From contig NC_070562.1 in assembly GCF_026914185.1 (NCBI RefSeq), positions 5,580,001-5,644,000 on the forward strand: a DNA stretch of 64,000 nucleotides, read 5' to 3'. A model generated the notes under the pieces. That model did not search any database. It saw nothing but the letters and a program-made list of their open reading frames with translations, and was not told where the DNA came from. This DNA is from Puccinia triticina. Lineage: Eukaryota > Basidiomycota > Pucciniomycetes > Pucciniales > Pucciniaceae. Below are positions 43,511 to 54,828 of the stretch, piece after piece. Made by a program: the position numbers and the translations under genes. Positions within the stretch are counted from its first letter, which is position 1. Each line of letters opens with the position of its first letter.

Positions 43511-45924
43511 CGGCCATCCAAGGCCCCCCCACATGACAAAAAGATAAAAAAAAAAACAGATCTTACCTTCATGTGCCACTGGACATGAAAATCCTTGGGA
43601 ATTATCTTCTTGCCATCCATTGAGCGCTGCCGGAGTGTATGCTTACAAGGAATTCCCATCCGGTTTTCATAACACCCGTTGCACCTGTGCCAATTCTCCA
43701 GGTCAACACTTGCTCTCAGATTATCCTGCGCCTTCTGGAGAGCAAAGTGGGTGATCCGGCCGTGACAGAGCAAGAAAATATTCCCTATTGATTGAAGGCT
43801 TCTAATCTTCTCCTTGTGATGCGCCGCGGAGATTTTGTGGGATTGAGCTTCAAGCGCATTCGTGATTAACTTGATGACGGCGGCAAAAGAATTGTTGGGG
43901 CCCAGGAGATAAGATTTGATGAAAGCATGCGATGATTCAATTCAAGATGTCGTCCGATGGTCGAAATGAGGTATATCCTTTGTCCAAGCGTTAGCATACT
44001 TTTCACACACCGGAAGCCATGTCTAAATCATATAATCTCCAAAACCTTCGCAAAACCGACTGAAGCTTGAACAGAAATCGCCTGGAATAGTCATCTTGAT
44101 TAAGTTGCTCCAGTGTTGAAGCATTTTGAACTCCTTTGCCTTGTTCTTGATGTGTTTTGCGCCATTGGAGACCAAATTCTTCTGTATGTGCCAAGTGCAA
44201 AGCATGTGAGTCAAATCCGGAAAATTGGACTGGAAAGAGGAGATGAAAGCTTCTTCTTGGTTGGTCAGAACAACAGCAGGAAGGGGAATCTTGTTCGAGG
44301 TGAAAACTGTCAGGAGGGATTCGAGCGCCCAGTTGTAATAATCTTGTGTCTCTTTGGCAAGAAATCAGAATGCCAAACTGAAAGACTTGTTGGCTCCAGT
44401 GACACCAGTGATGTGGAGGAGAGGCATCCAATACTTATTTGTCTTGTACGTACAGTCGAGGAAAAGGATCAAATGGTACTGATGGAGAAGCTTAACAGAG
44501 AGGGAATGACAGAAAAAAATGCCCTTGAGCTCGCCAGATTTGTTGACCTTTGTCATTGTTGTGAAATTGGTTCCAGCCAGAATTTCATTCAGGTGAATGA
44601 TGGGACTGATTCCTTGCAACATCTCTTGCGCAGCCCGCTTTCGTGCTGAGTAAATCGTATCAATTGTGGCCAGGATTGTCTTGTCAGGGTGCAGCTTCTT
44701 GAGGCATTCAAGTATTTGTGCCGGTCGCAATCCAGCCTCGCCAAGTCTTTTCATTTCCTTGTAGAGAGTGTTGCTGAGCTTACGGTGAACAGTGTGGGTG
44801 ACGGCGGCGGTGGGGCGGTGAGTATGAGTCGAGTTGGAGACTGTGAATTTCCAGTGGCCGTTCTTCTTCTGGTTGTACCAATCAATCGAGATGATATATT
44901 TTCACGAGTATCACCTTTACGTTTGTTTTTCGCAGGATCACCTCCTCTGTATCATTTCAATGTGGATTTAATGTCAGTCAAAAGTAACAGAAGAATGAAA
45001 AAGAAGTGGGAAATAACAGACCTGACACATTTAAAATGGACACTCTTTCCAGGAACAGAGCGTTTGACCAATATCCCATAGCCATGCGCACAAGCAACTT
45101 CTTGGATGGCCTCCTTAACTGATTCAACATCGTCATAATTTCCAGCTGGCGGCGCAGGAATGTTGTCGTAGATTGTCCTTTCTACTTCTTCATTTACTGA
45201 GTCTTCATCATCTGGTTGATTCTTGTTCTCAAGTTCCATTTCTTTGAGCTCCTTCTCAGTTCTCTCTTCAGCAATTTTCTCAAGTATTTTCTTGATTTCT
45301 TCTGGGTTTTTTTCAGTTGGAATGGTTCCAGAGTTTGGATCATTGTTAGTATTATCTTCATCTAATTCTAACATTACTATACAATCCTCAATTGTTTTCT
45401 CTTCTCTATCTAGCTCTGCATATTCCCCAAGTGTCTTTTTCTCGTCTGGATTAGCTAAGCTATAATCTTCAACTTCTTCCTCATTTTCTTCGTGGATTTG
45501 GTTTTCTAGATTTTGTTTGGAAATTTCTTGAGTAATTTGAAGGAGGAGGGGGTCTAGGGTGACTTCTTGAAGGGCTTCAGTGGTCTGAATGCAGGCTTCG
45601 ACGGCGGCAATGGCCTGGGAGTTGGCGGCTGCCGTTTGGGAGTCAGCGGCTGCGGGAGGTTGGGAGTTGGCGGCTGCGGGACGTTGGGAGTCAACAGGTT
45701 CACGGGAGTTGGAAGCGTAGGCGGGGGCTAGACCTTGAGCACCACTGGCTAGGATGGCTCCTTGGGGGTCTAGAATGGCCAGGGTAGCTGCGTGGTCCTG
45801 GGCCGCAATTGCAAGGGAGTTGGTGTCAATGCCAGACCCGTTTGCGGGGCCTTTGGCGGCGTCTTGATTGGCACCTGGATCGAGGGCAGGAACAAGGGTG
45901 TTGGGGGCTCAATGCCTCCATTTT

Positions 45925-47255
45925 GGATGGGAGGGAGCCGGCAGGGGAGGGGGTGTCAGCCTGTATGTAACTAACCGTGTCTGAGAGGGTTGTTACTATC
46001 AAGATGATGGTGTAAGATTCCAAGGATGGGCCAATGGGTTCGTGGTAAGACCTGTAAAAGGTTTCACTCTATCAGTAATCTAGACTGAGAGGCTTTCTCA
46101 ATTAAGGCGCATCCAGATCAACACAGGGTGTTAATAGGCATCCAAGGAATAACTCAACTTGGGTTCGTGGTTTTACCTACAGAAAGGTAAGGGTAATCAA
46201 GAGTTGATGTTATTCCTGAATTGAAAGATGGGTGAGAATGAAGGCACTGTTTAACTATGTATGTGTTAAACCTTGCTATAATAATATTCTGAGGGATAAA
46301 CAGTCCTGGGGGGTGTGTTTATAAAGAGGGGAAAAGAGCAGGAGGGAACATGAGGCGCTTGGAGGCGCTTCAGGACCAGGGGTGAACTGGAAGCGCTCAA
46401 GGGAAGCAGATCCTCATGAGGATCAACATTGGAAATGATCAGGGAAGTGTAATGATCAGTACTGATCCTAGTAGCTGTGCACACTAGCTGATCATAACCA
46501 ATCAGTTATTCCATTCAGTGCTCTTTGAATTGGATTACATCATGTATTGTTTATGTATTTATATCATAACCAATATATTATGTAAATGGGGACTGAGGCG
46601 TAACAGGGATAAATGAGTGATGCCTGTCTTGGGTATTTCACGTGTACAGTAATATTACAATGTATTGTAATCTTACTGTTGCACGTAACTTAACCCTCAT
46701 AACAACAGTACATTATGGTAACTGTATTTAACTATGGTTATCTGTAATGTAATGTATAACAGGAGCACATTCTTAAGCTTGTATCTAATGATATACATAT
46801 GTAATAAAGGTGTAAAAAGGAATGTACTATATGTAATGTGAACAATTGCAGGTACTTGGTACGTGTTGGAATTTCACAGCTTGTTCTCTTCCTTCTCCGC
46901 TCCTCCATCTGTCACACTCTTTCCTTTCCCTGCAGATGCATATGCATTTCATTTTCTGTCCCACAACCTGGCCCCTAGTTGTAATAGGTTATATATCACT
47001 AGCATAGATAGAAGAAAGAATCATAAGCTCTCTGCGCCTTTTCCCTGAGACCAAAGAGTCTCTTGTAGTGCGGAGCCTTTTTCCTCCCACAAATTAGCAG
47101 ACTAGCCCTCTTTTTGGGCTTCCTTTTTTCTCAAAACCTGGCCTTGAGCTTTTTTCCTCAGGCCACTGTTCTCTCCTCTCTCCAAGTCGGAGCTCACATT
47201 TCTTCAGTACGTGTAAGGTACTGTGACATGTACTCTGTGGCTGACAGGGGGCTTA
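45925..47255. other. Proposed long first intron, or intergenic sequence, of MULE-OTU
   Basis: AT-rich with several tandem-like motifs (GGGTTCGTGGTTTTACC, GTAATGTAATGTA). No gene recognised. If the exon 1 join is wrong, this is simply upstream DNA of a 5'-truncated gene. Confidence 0.35.
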
Positions 47256-47619
47256 CCTGGCCCTGCGGCTGGGGTTTCCTTGGCGTGCTCACCAGCCACT
47301 GGGGGCTTGTTGTGCTTGTGCTCGCCTGTCACTGGGGGCTCGGTGTGCTTGCCAGGCACTGGGGCCTTGGCGTACTCGATGGCGGCGACAGGGGGCTCGG
47401 CGTGCTCAACGGCGGCCATAGGGGGCTCGGCGTGCTCCATGGCGGCGACAGGGGCCTGGGAGTCCTGGTCCTGGACGGCGGCAGGGGCGGCTAGGTTAAA
47501 CATTTCTTTTCGTTTGATCAATCGGGCGGTTGGGGTGGACGGGTGGGCGGTGATCGGGCGGTTGGTGTGGTGGTTGTGGTGTGTGACGTGTGTGATGGGT
47601 GGGGGGCTCAAAGGGGAGT

Positions 47620-47935
47620 TGTCAAGGGGAGTCATCAAGACTCCCTGGGGGCTTCCGTGGCCCCCGCGGTCAGCTCCCAAAATAACGCAGGGGGCACTTG
47701 TTTTGGGTGAACGACTCCCAAACCCCCCAAGAAAAAAATATTAGAAATATTCATAAAAATTAGTGGGGACGACTCCCAAAAGAATTTTTTTTGGGGTCAA
47801 CAACTCCCAAAAAAGCCGTACCCAAAAAAAAGGGTCTAGGCCGACATCAAGCGCTGGTCAAAAAATAGTCGCGCGGACGTATGGGAGTCGTTTTCCCAAA
47901 ACTTGGGAGTCGTTTTTCCAAGACCCTTTTTTATT
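47620..47935. repeat. GGGAGTCGT / ACGACTCCC cluster near the MULE-OTU 5' side
   Basis: At least eight copies in both orientations, several followed by CCCAAAA. Probable subterminal transposase-binding repeats, by analogy with other DNA transposons (inference). Confidence 0.6.
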
Positions 47936-47943
47936 TTTTATTA

Positions 47944-48073
47944 TTTTTTATTTCATAATCATTCTTAGAAACTTATTTTCCACCCCTGTAGCCAATCTCA
48001 TGACTTAAGGGCTGTGGCCTGAGCTTCTGCATTCAAAAATGTGGTGCCAAAAACATTAGATGACCCACTGTAC
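47944..48073. repeat. Inverted copy of 37318-37446
   Basis: About 130 bases, near-identical in reverse orientation (GTACAGTGGGTCATCTAATG ... GATTATGAAATAAA). The two copies lie 10.5 kb apart, enclosing the fold-back pair and the MULE-OTU gene. Confidence 0.85.
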
Positions 48074-48415
48074 AATAGGCATAGTACATAATGAGTAATG
48101 TATGTAAAGAGTTTATTATGTGATAAAATATCTGTGAAAAGAATGCAATGTAAGGATCCAAGTAAGTTACTAATGAAATGAGTATTGTAACTAATGAAGA
48201 CTGTCGGTTTTCTGTAAGTCTTATATCCTCTATAACTTTTGAACCATTGGAAATAAAGGGGTACTATGTATGAGTGACTATAGGTGAAATGATGCGTAGA
48301 ATCTGAATATGCAATAATAATGAGGTATTTGTGAAGGAGTTTGGAATAATAGGCAGTGTAATGATGAATATATGTAAAAGAAGATAATAAAATACTACTT
48401 ATGGTTTGGAATGGA
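48074..48415. other. Right end of the insertion complex
   Basis: AT-rich, no gene. MULE-2 coding similarity resumes directly after it. Confidence 0.4.
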
Positions 48416-49908
48416 GCACCACACCAATTGGTATACCTGAACCTTGGCGAACACGCACCAAGCCAATATTGGTGCATATTCCATGTGCTCAAAGCCTTCA
48501 AAAATCGGGCGCAGTTTTACCTTCAGGACCAATCAGACAAAGAGTTGGCTGATTTCCGGGTTATCTTGTATGACCTGACCGACCCGGAAGGCAAGTTGTT
48601 GATATTTTATGGCAAATGGTCAACTGTTAGTACCTCTTTTGTCGACTACGTTCAATCTAAATGGGCCATCAACATTATTCATTGGGCCATGGCTTATTGA
48701 TTGGCAGGTAATCTTGGCCTTTCAGTTTCTAGGAGAACAGTTTGCGGCGCACTAATCACGCAATTATCTTGCTTTGCAGACACCTCATCAGGGGATACAC
48801 ACCAACAATTGTGTCGAATCTTGGCACAAGATCCTCAAGACGTATTAAATTGGCAATAAGGAGGGACGCCGCCAAATTGACGAAGTTGTTCAAGCTCTCG
48901 CTGATCATGTCCAAACCACGTACCTCGTCACCCACATTCAGGTAGCTGATGGCATCAAATGGCAAAGGACAAACAAGTCTCAGTCCAGTGCAAAAGCAAA
49001 GGCCAATGGATACAGCCCAGTAATTATGGACTTGCTTGGGATTGACATCACACGCTTTCCTACTCATGTAAGCTAGCTTGGGATTTTTTGCTCAACGCCA
49101 CAGCATGCATGCTGACATATTTGTACATGTGATTTCTGCAGTTTTTTATCTGTTCATTCACAGCACCTACAACAACTATCTACATGGTGCGGTACACACC
49201 GGCCGACAAAGATGGGAATGTGCGACTCAGAAGCTGCACCTGCCCGCATTTTGTGCGCTACGGGAGCGCCTGTAAGCATATGTATTATCCTGCCAAACAG
49301 TTCAAGATGCTAGTTGTTGAGAACGCGACCCAGTTTGTTGAGAGGCCGCCCCTGCAAGCTCGGCCGGATATAAACCTTGACAACTGGGTGCTGGACACTT
49401 CTTTCTGGCGGGAGACATCACCAGTTGCATGGGCTGTCACAGAGCTATCAATAATCGGAGATGCCTGGCAATCAAAGAAGCGGCGGATCAACAAGCCCCA
49501 GTGCCAGCGCCATGTGCCGGATCTAGCCGGAGCAGGTCTTGTTGCTGACGAGCCGTTGGTGACCAATTTAGCTTTTGCAAAATCCCTTCAATCGCTGCCC
49601 AAGAGAGCCACTTGCCCGCCAATATTGATTCCAATTCCTACCACTGGGCCATTTCTGAACCAAGACAAACTGGCCTGGGACCTTTCAAATTTTTCTTCCT
49701 CCCTCCTTGACGCCTTCCAGCAAGCTATTGATCTGCTTAAGTTTTTCAAGAACCGGCGGATCATTGCAAAAATAACATCACCTGAGTGGATGTGGACATT
49801 CAAGAAGGCCTCAGACAATATTTTGCGGGACGTAAATTGTCAATGTCCAAAGGCGCCTAAGCAAAGAGAACTTGACATACCTGGAATATTGGTTGTACAG
49901 TCTCTACT
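48416..49908 (+). pseudogene. MULE-like transposase, 3' part (MULE-2)
   Basis: Continues the core interrupted near 31 kb: YWCIFHVLKAFKNRAQ, then after a frame break HQGIHTNNCVESWHK (third acidic residue, Glu) near 48790, and a SWIM zinc finger CTCPHFVRYGSACKHMYYPA near 49230. A long C-terminal tail follows up to about 49905, where a TA-flanked element cuts in. Damage includes TGA after AMAY near 48697 with a one-base shift, and TAA near 48845. Introns probably lie near 48705-48780 and 48944-49180. Confidence 0.75.
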
Positions 49909-50639
49909 AGAGATGGCCCCGGCAAGCCCATTGCGGGTACCTGCTATCCGCTGGCGGATACCCGCCAGCGGGTGCAGGTGCGAGTGCGGATGTCTGAGAT
50001 TCCGGGAAAAAGTGGGCGGGTACCCGGATAATTCAACCCACACCCGCCCACCGCTTCAACCGGAAGGCCTGATCCCTTCCGGTTGCCAAGGTTTTACAGC
50101 CTTGTGATAAGCAAGACAGAAGCTGAGAGCAGCGGGCACGATGCCGGGCGAGTGTCAAAGAGGTGTGGAAGGATGAGTATCATTGCACATGGAAAAAGGA
50201 GAAAGAAACACACAGATGAGAAAGAGAAACAAAGAAAGAAACAAATGACAGTACCTGAGAGCAGCGGGCACGATGCCAGGCAAGTGTTGAAGAGGTGTGG
50301 AAGGATGAGGAGAGAGTCCTTCCACGCCCGCTGCCTCAGGTATACAAAGGAATCTGTGACATGTGTAAAGCATACATAAGCGGAAAAGAGCACAAAGAGA
50401 AATAAACCTAGATGACTAGCTCAACACCCCCCCTTGCTGTAGACATGGAACAGTAGATAAAGAAAGAACAAAGATAGAAGACAAGAGGGAAAGGATGGGA
50501 GAAGAGAGAAGGGGAAAGAAAGTGAGGGACAGAAAATAAGAGGGAATACGGGAAACTGAAATGACTGAAATGGATGAAGGGATGTTAAACAATGCCAAAT
50601 ACTGTACAATGTTTTTCAAGTGTGACCCTGGGAAGCGGT

Positions 50640-51573
50640 TTTGTTAGCATATCGGCTAACATGTCTTTTGTTGAGACATGAAGGAGTGAGATATCACCGT
50701 CCTGTACGCACTCGCGGATGAAGTGGTACCGCGCGTGAATATGTTTGGTTCGCGCGTATTGAGCAGGGTTCTTCGCAAGAGCTTTGGGCCTTCATTATCG
50801 ACGTGTAGAGGGATGGCTGTGTCTGGGCGGAGACGCAGTTTGGTGAGTAGGTGTTGGAGCCAGAGGCCCTCCTTGCAAGAGTCGGAGAGGGCCTTATACT
50901 TGGCCTCCGTGCTGGATAGAGAAACTGTTGCTTGCTTGCGGGATTTCCAGGAAATAGCGCCGTCGCCTATGCGGTAGGTGTACGCTCACGTGGAGTGTCA
51001 ATCATCTCGGTCCTCTGCCCAGTCTGAGTCCGAGTAGCCTGCCAGGACCAGTTCTCCTCCAAGTCGGAGGCGCAAATCTTTTTTTGTGACCAGGTAGTTG
51101 AGAATCCTGAGGCCGGCATACCAGTGAGCGTCTGAGGGATCCCGTAGGTATTGAGAGAGACGATTGACCGCAAACAAGATGTCCGGTCTTGTGCATTGAG
51201 AAACCCAGAGGAGTGATCCAATTAGCTGAGGGTACGGTCCAGGGGAGGGCGGGTCGGAAGGGGAGCAATGTTTGAGATTCTTGAAGTTAACATCCGTAGG
51301 AGTAGAGACAGATACATGTTTGCCTTCCAGGAATCTATTGCAGACTTCAGCGATGTAATGAGCTTGGTTTAGATAGATGAGTTTGTTTGGGATTTCTTGG
51401 GATATCTTCAGAGAAAGAAAGTGACTAAGCTCCTCATCAGCCCCAATCTTGAACCGCTTGCCTACCGCTGAGATGACTGAATCGACAAAAATCGACTCGC
51501 CAACAATGGCTAGGTCGTCAACATGGGTTGTTAGAGCCCCTACGAGTTTGCCCGAGTTCAGCTTGAAGTACAA
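50640..51573 (-). pseudogene. Copia reverse transcriptase/RNase H fragment (Copia-3)
   Basis: The minus strand encodes the end of a Copia RT (THVDDLAIVG active site, PYPQLIGSLLWVSQCTRPDI), then RNase H (YSDSDWAEDRDD, LSTREAKYKALSDS, HVDNEGPKAL, DMLTKPLP) continuing past a frame break near 51000 down to about 50640. No LTR, integrase or gag. It is a truncated passenger. Confidence 0.85.
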
Positions 51574-51574
51574 A

Positions 51575-51745
51575 GTTGAAGTTACCTTGGCGACCAGAAG
51601 GAAACCTCCTGGTCGTCAAAGTTACCTCGGCGACCAGAAGGAAACCTCCTCGTCGCAGAGGTCTTATTGCAACCAGAACGGCTTCCTTCTGGTCGCCGAG
51701 GTCCTCTTCGACCAAAAGGGGTCCCTTCCGGTCGCCGAGATGAGT
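51575..51745. repeat. GACCAGAAGG palindrome array (array E)
   Basis: About four units near 43-45 bp built on CCTCGGCGACCAGAAGG / CCTTCTGGTCGCCGAGG palindromes, with TTACCT-type joints. Same alternating-palindrome design as arrays A-D but unrelated in sequence. Confidence 0.65.
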
Positions 51746-51882
51746 TTCAAGGGGCGGGTATCCGCGCGGGTACCCACCCAGGCCGGCGGGTACCCGCCAA
51801 CGAGTGCGGATGCGGGTGCGGATGTCAGGATCCAGTCAAAACAGGCCGCGGGTACCCGGGTGTGACGGAGCCATCTCTAGAT

Positions 51883-53806
51883 ACGCTCCATGTATCATAC
51901 TTATTTCAGCGTTGGTCTGAGGCTGCAGACCCAGTGTGAATGATGCCATAATATGTATATGAAAGAGTGTTGATACTATGTAATCAGTGTAGCCTGATGG
52001 GGAGATTTATATTTTTATCCTGAAGGAAAGCAGTTTTTATTATTGAAACTAGAACCAGGACTAAAGCAATACAAAGTTAGATTAACAGTGGAGTGACAAG
52101 ATCGTTTTTAGATGAGAGAGGCATACCGCGATTGGAGTGAGTTTTAGATGGGATCAAGACAGACAGACTGAGGTAGATTAGATCAAACAAGGAAGAATAG
52201 TAAACGCTATTGGAAATAACAAAAAGGTTAGGTTGACGGTGACAAGAAAAGCTGTTGAATTTTGAGGAGTTGTTGTTGTTTTTTCTCACCAAATTGGAAG
52301 AAGCCAATTGATGAATTCTAGTGAGTAGATCGGAGCAACAAGGATGAGAGGTTGAGTCAAAGACGATGATTCGAGGTGATGTCGGTGACAATTGGATTGC
52401 ATTATAAGAGAGAATAGGGAAAGTGTGTAGAGGAAGAAGGAAGGGAAGAGTCAAAGTCGAATGGAGAGATTGAGGACGGGAATGTTGGTGGAGTTTTTGA
52501 GGTTGAGATGGAGCGGAGGCCGAGCAGTTGAGGCTGAATGTGGGTCAAGTTTGGAGTTGATGAAGTCTGCTGAGGGAGAAGTTGAGTCGAGGGAAGGAGG
52601 TCTTTTATAGTCATCTTGAGAGTGGCCGACTTGTGGTTTCTGTTGTTGGCGGCTGGATTGTGGTTGAGGCTTGTGGCTGAGACATGTTTGTGGATGAGAC
52701 GAGTTGGTCGACTGAGGGTTGAGACGAGTTTGAGGATGTTGTTGTGTTTGAGGAGGTTGTTGAGCGGATAGTTTGGGCGGATGAGCCGCGAGCAAATGGT
52801 CAAGTGGGAGCAGGAGCTCTGGCGAGCGCACGCGCGCGGATTATTCCAACATATCCTGTGATGTGTATAAGCATATTAATGTGAAAATTGGAGTGAGGGA
52901 CAGGTGACAGCTGGGTTACTGGGGCTGGCCGTGTGATAGGTGTCCAAGAGGTGTAACTTCCACACTATAGGGGGTCCAAGGGTGCTTCCAGGGGTGAATA
53001 GAGGTGAAATTGGCCGTGGAATCCATTTCTGGGCTCCATTCAATGGTATCTTGAGGCCTAGTATGAGTAGTTATATGGTTTAGAAAAAACTTTTATTTTG
53101 CCACTTTTCCGTCTACCAGGACGGGGACCAAGAACACTAGGTTCCAAGTAGCGGCGGGTGCAGACAATTTTAATTAGCCATTGTATTCCCTCCACCTGCA
53201 AGTGTGTTATTTGAGCCTCCCACAAGCAACGTCAAAATTGTAAGAGCTGAAATCTGTTCCTGGATTGGAAACGTAAGAGTAAGATGAGGACAAGAGATAT
53301 AACTAGATCTTGATTGGGACCTTCGACGTGTTCAAGGAGTCCCAGGATGATGATACAGAACAAGGGGAAGTGTTGGCTGGTTACAATAGTTTGGTAGATC
53401 TGCTTGTTGAGTCGTAGCCTTGTGAAGCAGGAGACAAGGATGAGCTGACACTTTGAAGAGTGAAGTGTCACATTTTCCCGTGCAACACCCAGACAAATTC
53501 AGGCGCAGTCACTGCGGATGCAGCCCCCATGAACCCGTCTAGGTGTTGTAACACATGATTCCTCACTAAAGTCCTCACCTTCTAAAGGTCTCAGATGAGT
53601 GATTTGCGCTCCAAGTGGTGTGGCATGGCTGTGGTTGGCCGGTTGGAGGAGGTGATTGTTGTGTTACCGGTTTGTGTGATGAGTTGTGTGAATATGGTAT
53701 TGGGGGAAGGTTAAATGGGGCTCTCACTTTTGCCTAAGCAACATAAAATCATATATTTATGACGCCCTGCCAAAATGGTGGGCTATGCCGCTGTGATTTT
53801 ATGTAA
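51883..53806. other. Intergenic; low-complexity ORFs only
   Basis: Minus ORFs at 52402-52831 in two frames are Ser/Pro/Gln-rich and unmatched, so coding status is doubtful. 53232-53471 (-) is likewise unassigned. No repeats of note. Confidence 0.35.
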
Positions 53807-53969
53807 TTATGGTGTTCAAAATTGCATAAGATTTTTTTGCATAAAATCATAAACTGCAATTTTGGCTGGGAGATGTCACTTTAAGTTTTATGCACACTGA
53901 CATCTCCCAGCCAAAATTGGCTTCATGATTTTATGTAAACAGTGACATATGCAATTTTGAACACCATAA
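53807..53969. mobile_element. TTATGGTG-family MITE, copy 2
   Basis: 163 bp, begins TTATGGTGTTCAAAATTGCA and ends with its complement. Inner arms contain CTCCCAGCCAAAATTG inverted repeats. It shares its outer ends with 4168-4350. Confidence 0.8.
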
Positions 53970-54373
53970 ATGTTTTTACGTTAATCAAAAGACAACATGT
54001 GGGCACAACTACATTGGGAGACAAGGCTGATTGTTGGCAACATGATATACAAAGGCTGCTTGTGCTGGTGTCCATTTAATCACATAACGAGTGAAAGAAC
54101 CAAAGAAAAAAAATGAAACGGTCCTGCGCGGGGGCTTCGGCTTTAATGAGTGATTGAAGCCCTGAGGTGGCAGTTTTTAGACACATCGCCGGCTTGGACT
54201 ACGACTGCTTTCTATAGAATATCTCATCGGAAATAGTGAGGAAAGGGAATCAGTCATCAAAGCAACTTGAAGAGGATTATGCGACACGGAATGCTTACAT
54301 TCTGTAGGATTTGAAGGTATCCAAAATCACGGGGAAGATATGATGGTTGATTAGGCAAGCGGCCGCGAAAATC

Positions 54374-54828
54374 TCAATACATTTTACGAAACTGGGTACC
54401 CACTGTGTTGGTGTCAAAGGTTACCGAACCCGGCTTGCAGCAGTAGTTTGCCTCCATGTATGAGTCGATGCAGTTGTACCCCAAAATATTTTTGGTCGGA
54501 TCTTGGATCTTCGGATCTACGACCTTGTTCGCGGGAAGAACTGATTTTTCCAGATTCAACCCATGCGATTCCAAGAAAGCAGAATGAGTCAATAGCTCAC
54601 TATGCATGCTTATAGACAGTTGCAAAGAGGAAGACAATACTCACAGGTAAATGACAAAGTTTTCATATGACCGTCGTGGTTGAGAACTGAGACGCATGCT
54701 GCCAGGGTGTTTGGGGCACATGTGAATACGACTGTGGTGTCTTTGTTTGGAGGAGTAGATGCCGCCTTTGAGAGCTGGCAAACTAGGGCCATGGTGACAA
54801 CGATGACTGATGATGTGGAAAAGTGCAT
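54374..54828 (-). CDS. Cys-rich small secreted protein, two exons
   Basis: Exons 54828-54645 and 54540-54374 (minus), phase 1 junction with GTGAGT donor; 116 residues. A signal peptide spans residues 1-22 (hydrophobic core VIVVTMALVC, cleavage after Lys-Ala-Ala). The mature part has six cysteines: FTCAPNTLAACVSV, then YNCIDSY and YCCKPG near residues 85-96. The C-x6-C ... C-x8-CC pattern, small size and short first exon match rust-type secreted Cys-rich proteins of unknown role. It lies alone between a MITE and VPS18. Confidence 0.8.

Larger units (their letters stand above)
41644..47504 (-). pseudogene. MULE-like transposase fused to an OTU cysteine-protease domain
   Basis: Minus strand. 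Proposed exon 1 (47504-47256) has about six copies of a PVAAxEHAEPP-like repeat; donor GTAAGC joins in phase to about 45924. Then an acidic region, a FAR1-like zinc finger (near 45070 to 44790, with a frame break near 44890 and HTHR at the end), the transposase core (LFLDCTYKTN near 44450, then VLTNQEEAF, CTWHIQKNL) and a SWIM-type finger (CNGCYENRMGIPCKH near 43670). Intron 43564-43187 follows, then a Lys/Glu- and Pro-rich linker with RGRPK, and an OTU domain (catalytic Asp-Gly-His-Cys in ESDGHCGFRAV, His in HFVALEL) ending at 41644. Damage: TGA 44365, TAG 44023, TGA 43942, and a frameshift in a C tract near 42555. The second catalytic Asp is Asn (TNQ). The OTU half looks intact. Confidence 0.7.
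49911..51880. mobile_element. TA-flanked inverted-repeat element holding a Copia fragment
   Basis: Both ends read GAGATGGC(C/T)CCG... inward, followed by GCGGGTACCC-type palindromes (49940-50050 and 51745-51860), and both are flanked by TA. Inside are a duplicated block of about 140 bases (50115-50300), a Copia RT/RNase H fragment and a short palindrome array. The TA flank suggests Tc1/mariner-type movement; the element encodes no transposase. Confidence 0.55.

Noticed and set aside
47114..47744. Plus-strand ORFs with VLARHWGLGVL-type repeats
   Set aside because: Antisense of the PVAAxEHAEPP repeat exon; the minus frame has the better splice donor and in-phase join.
52402..52831. Ser/Pro/Gln-rich minus ORFs
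   Set aside because: Low complexity in two overlapping frames, with no domain or signal peptide.
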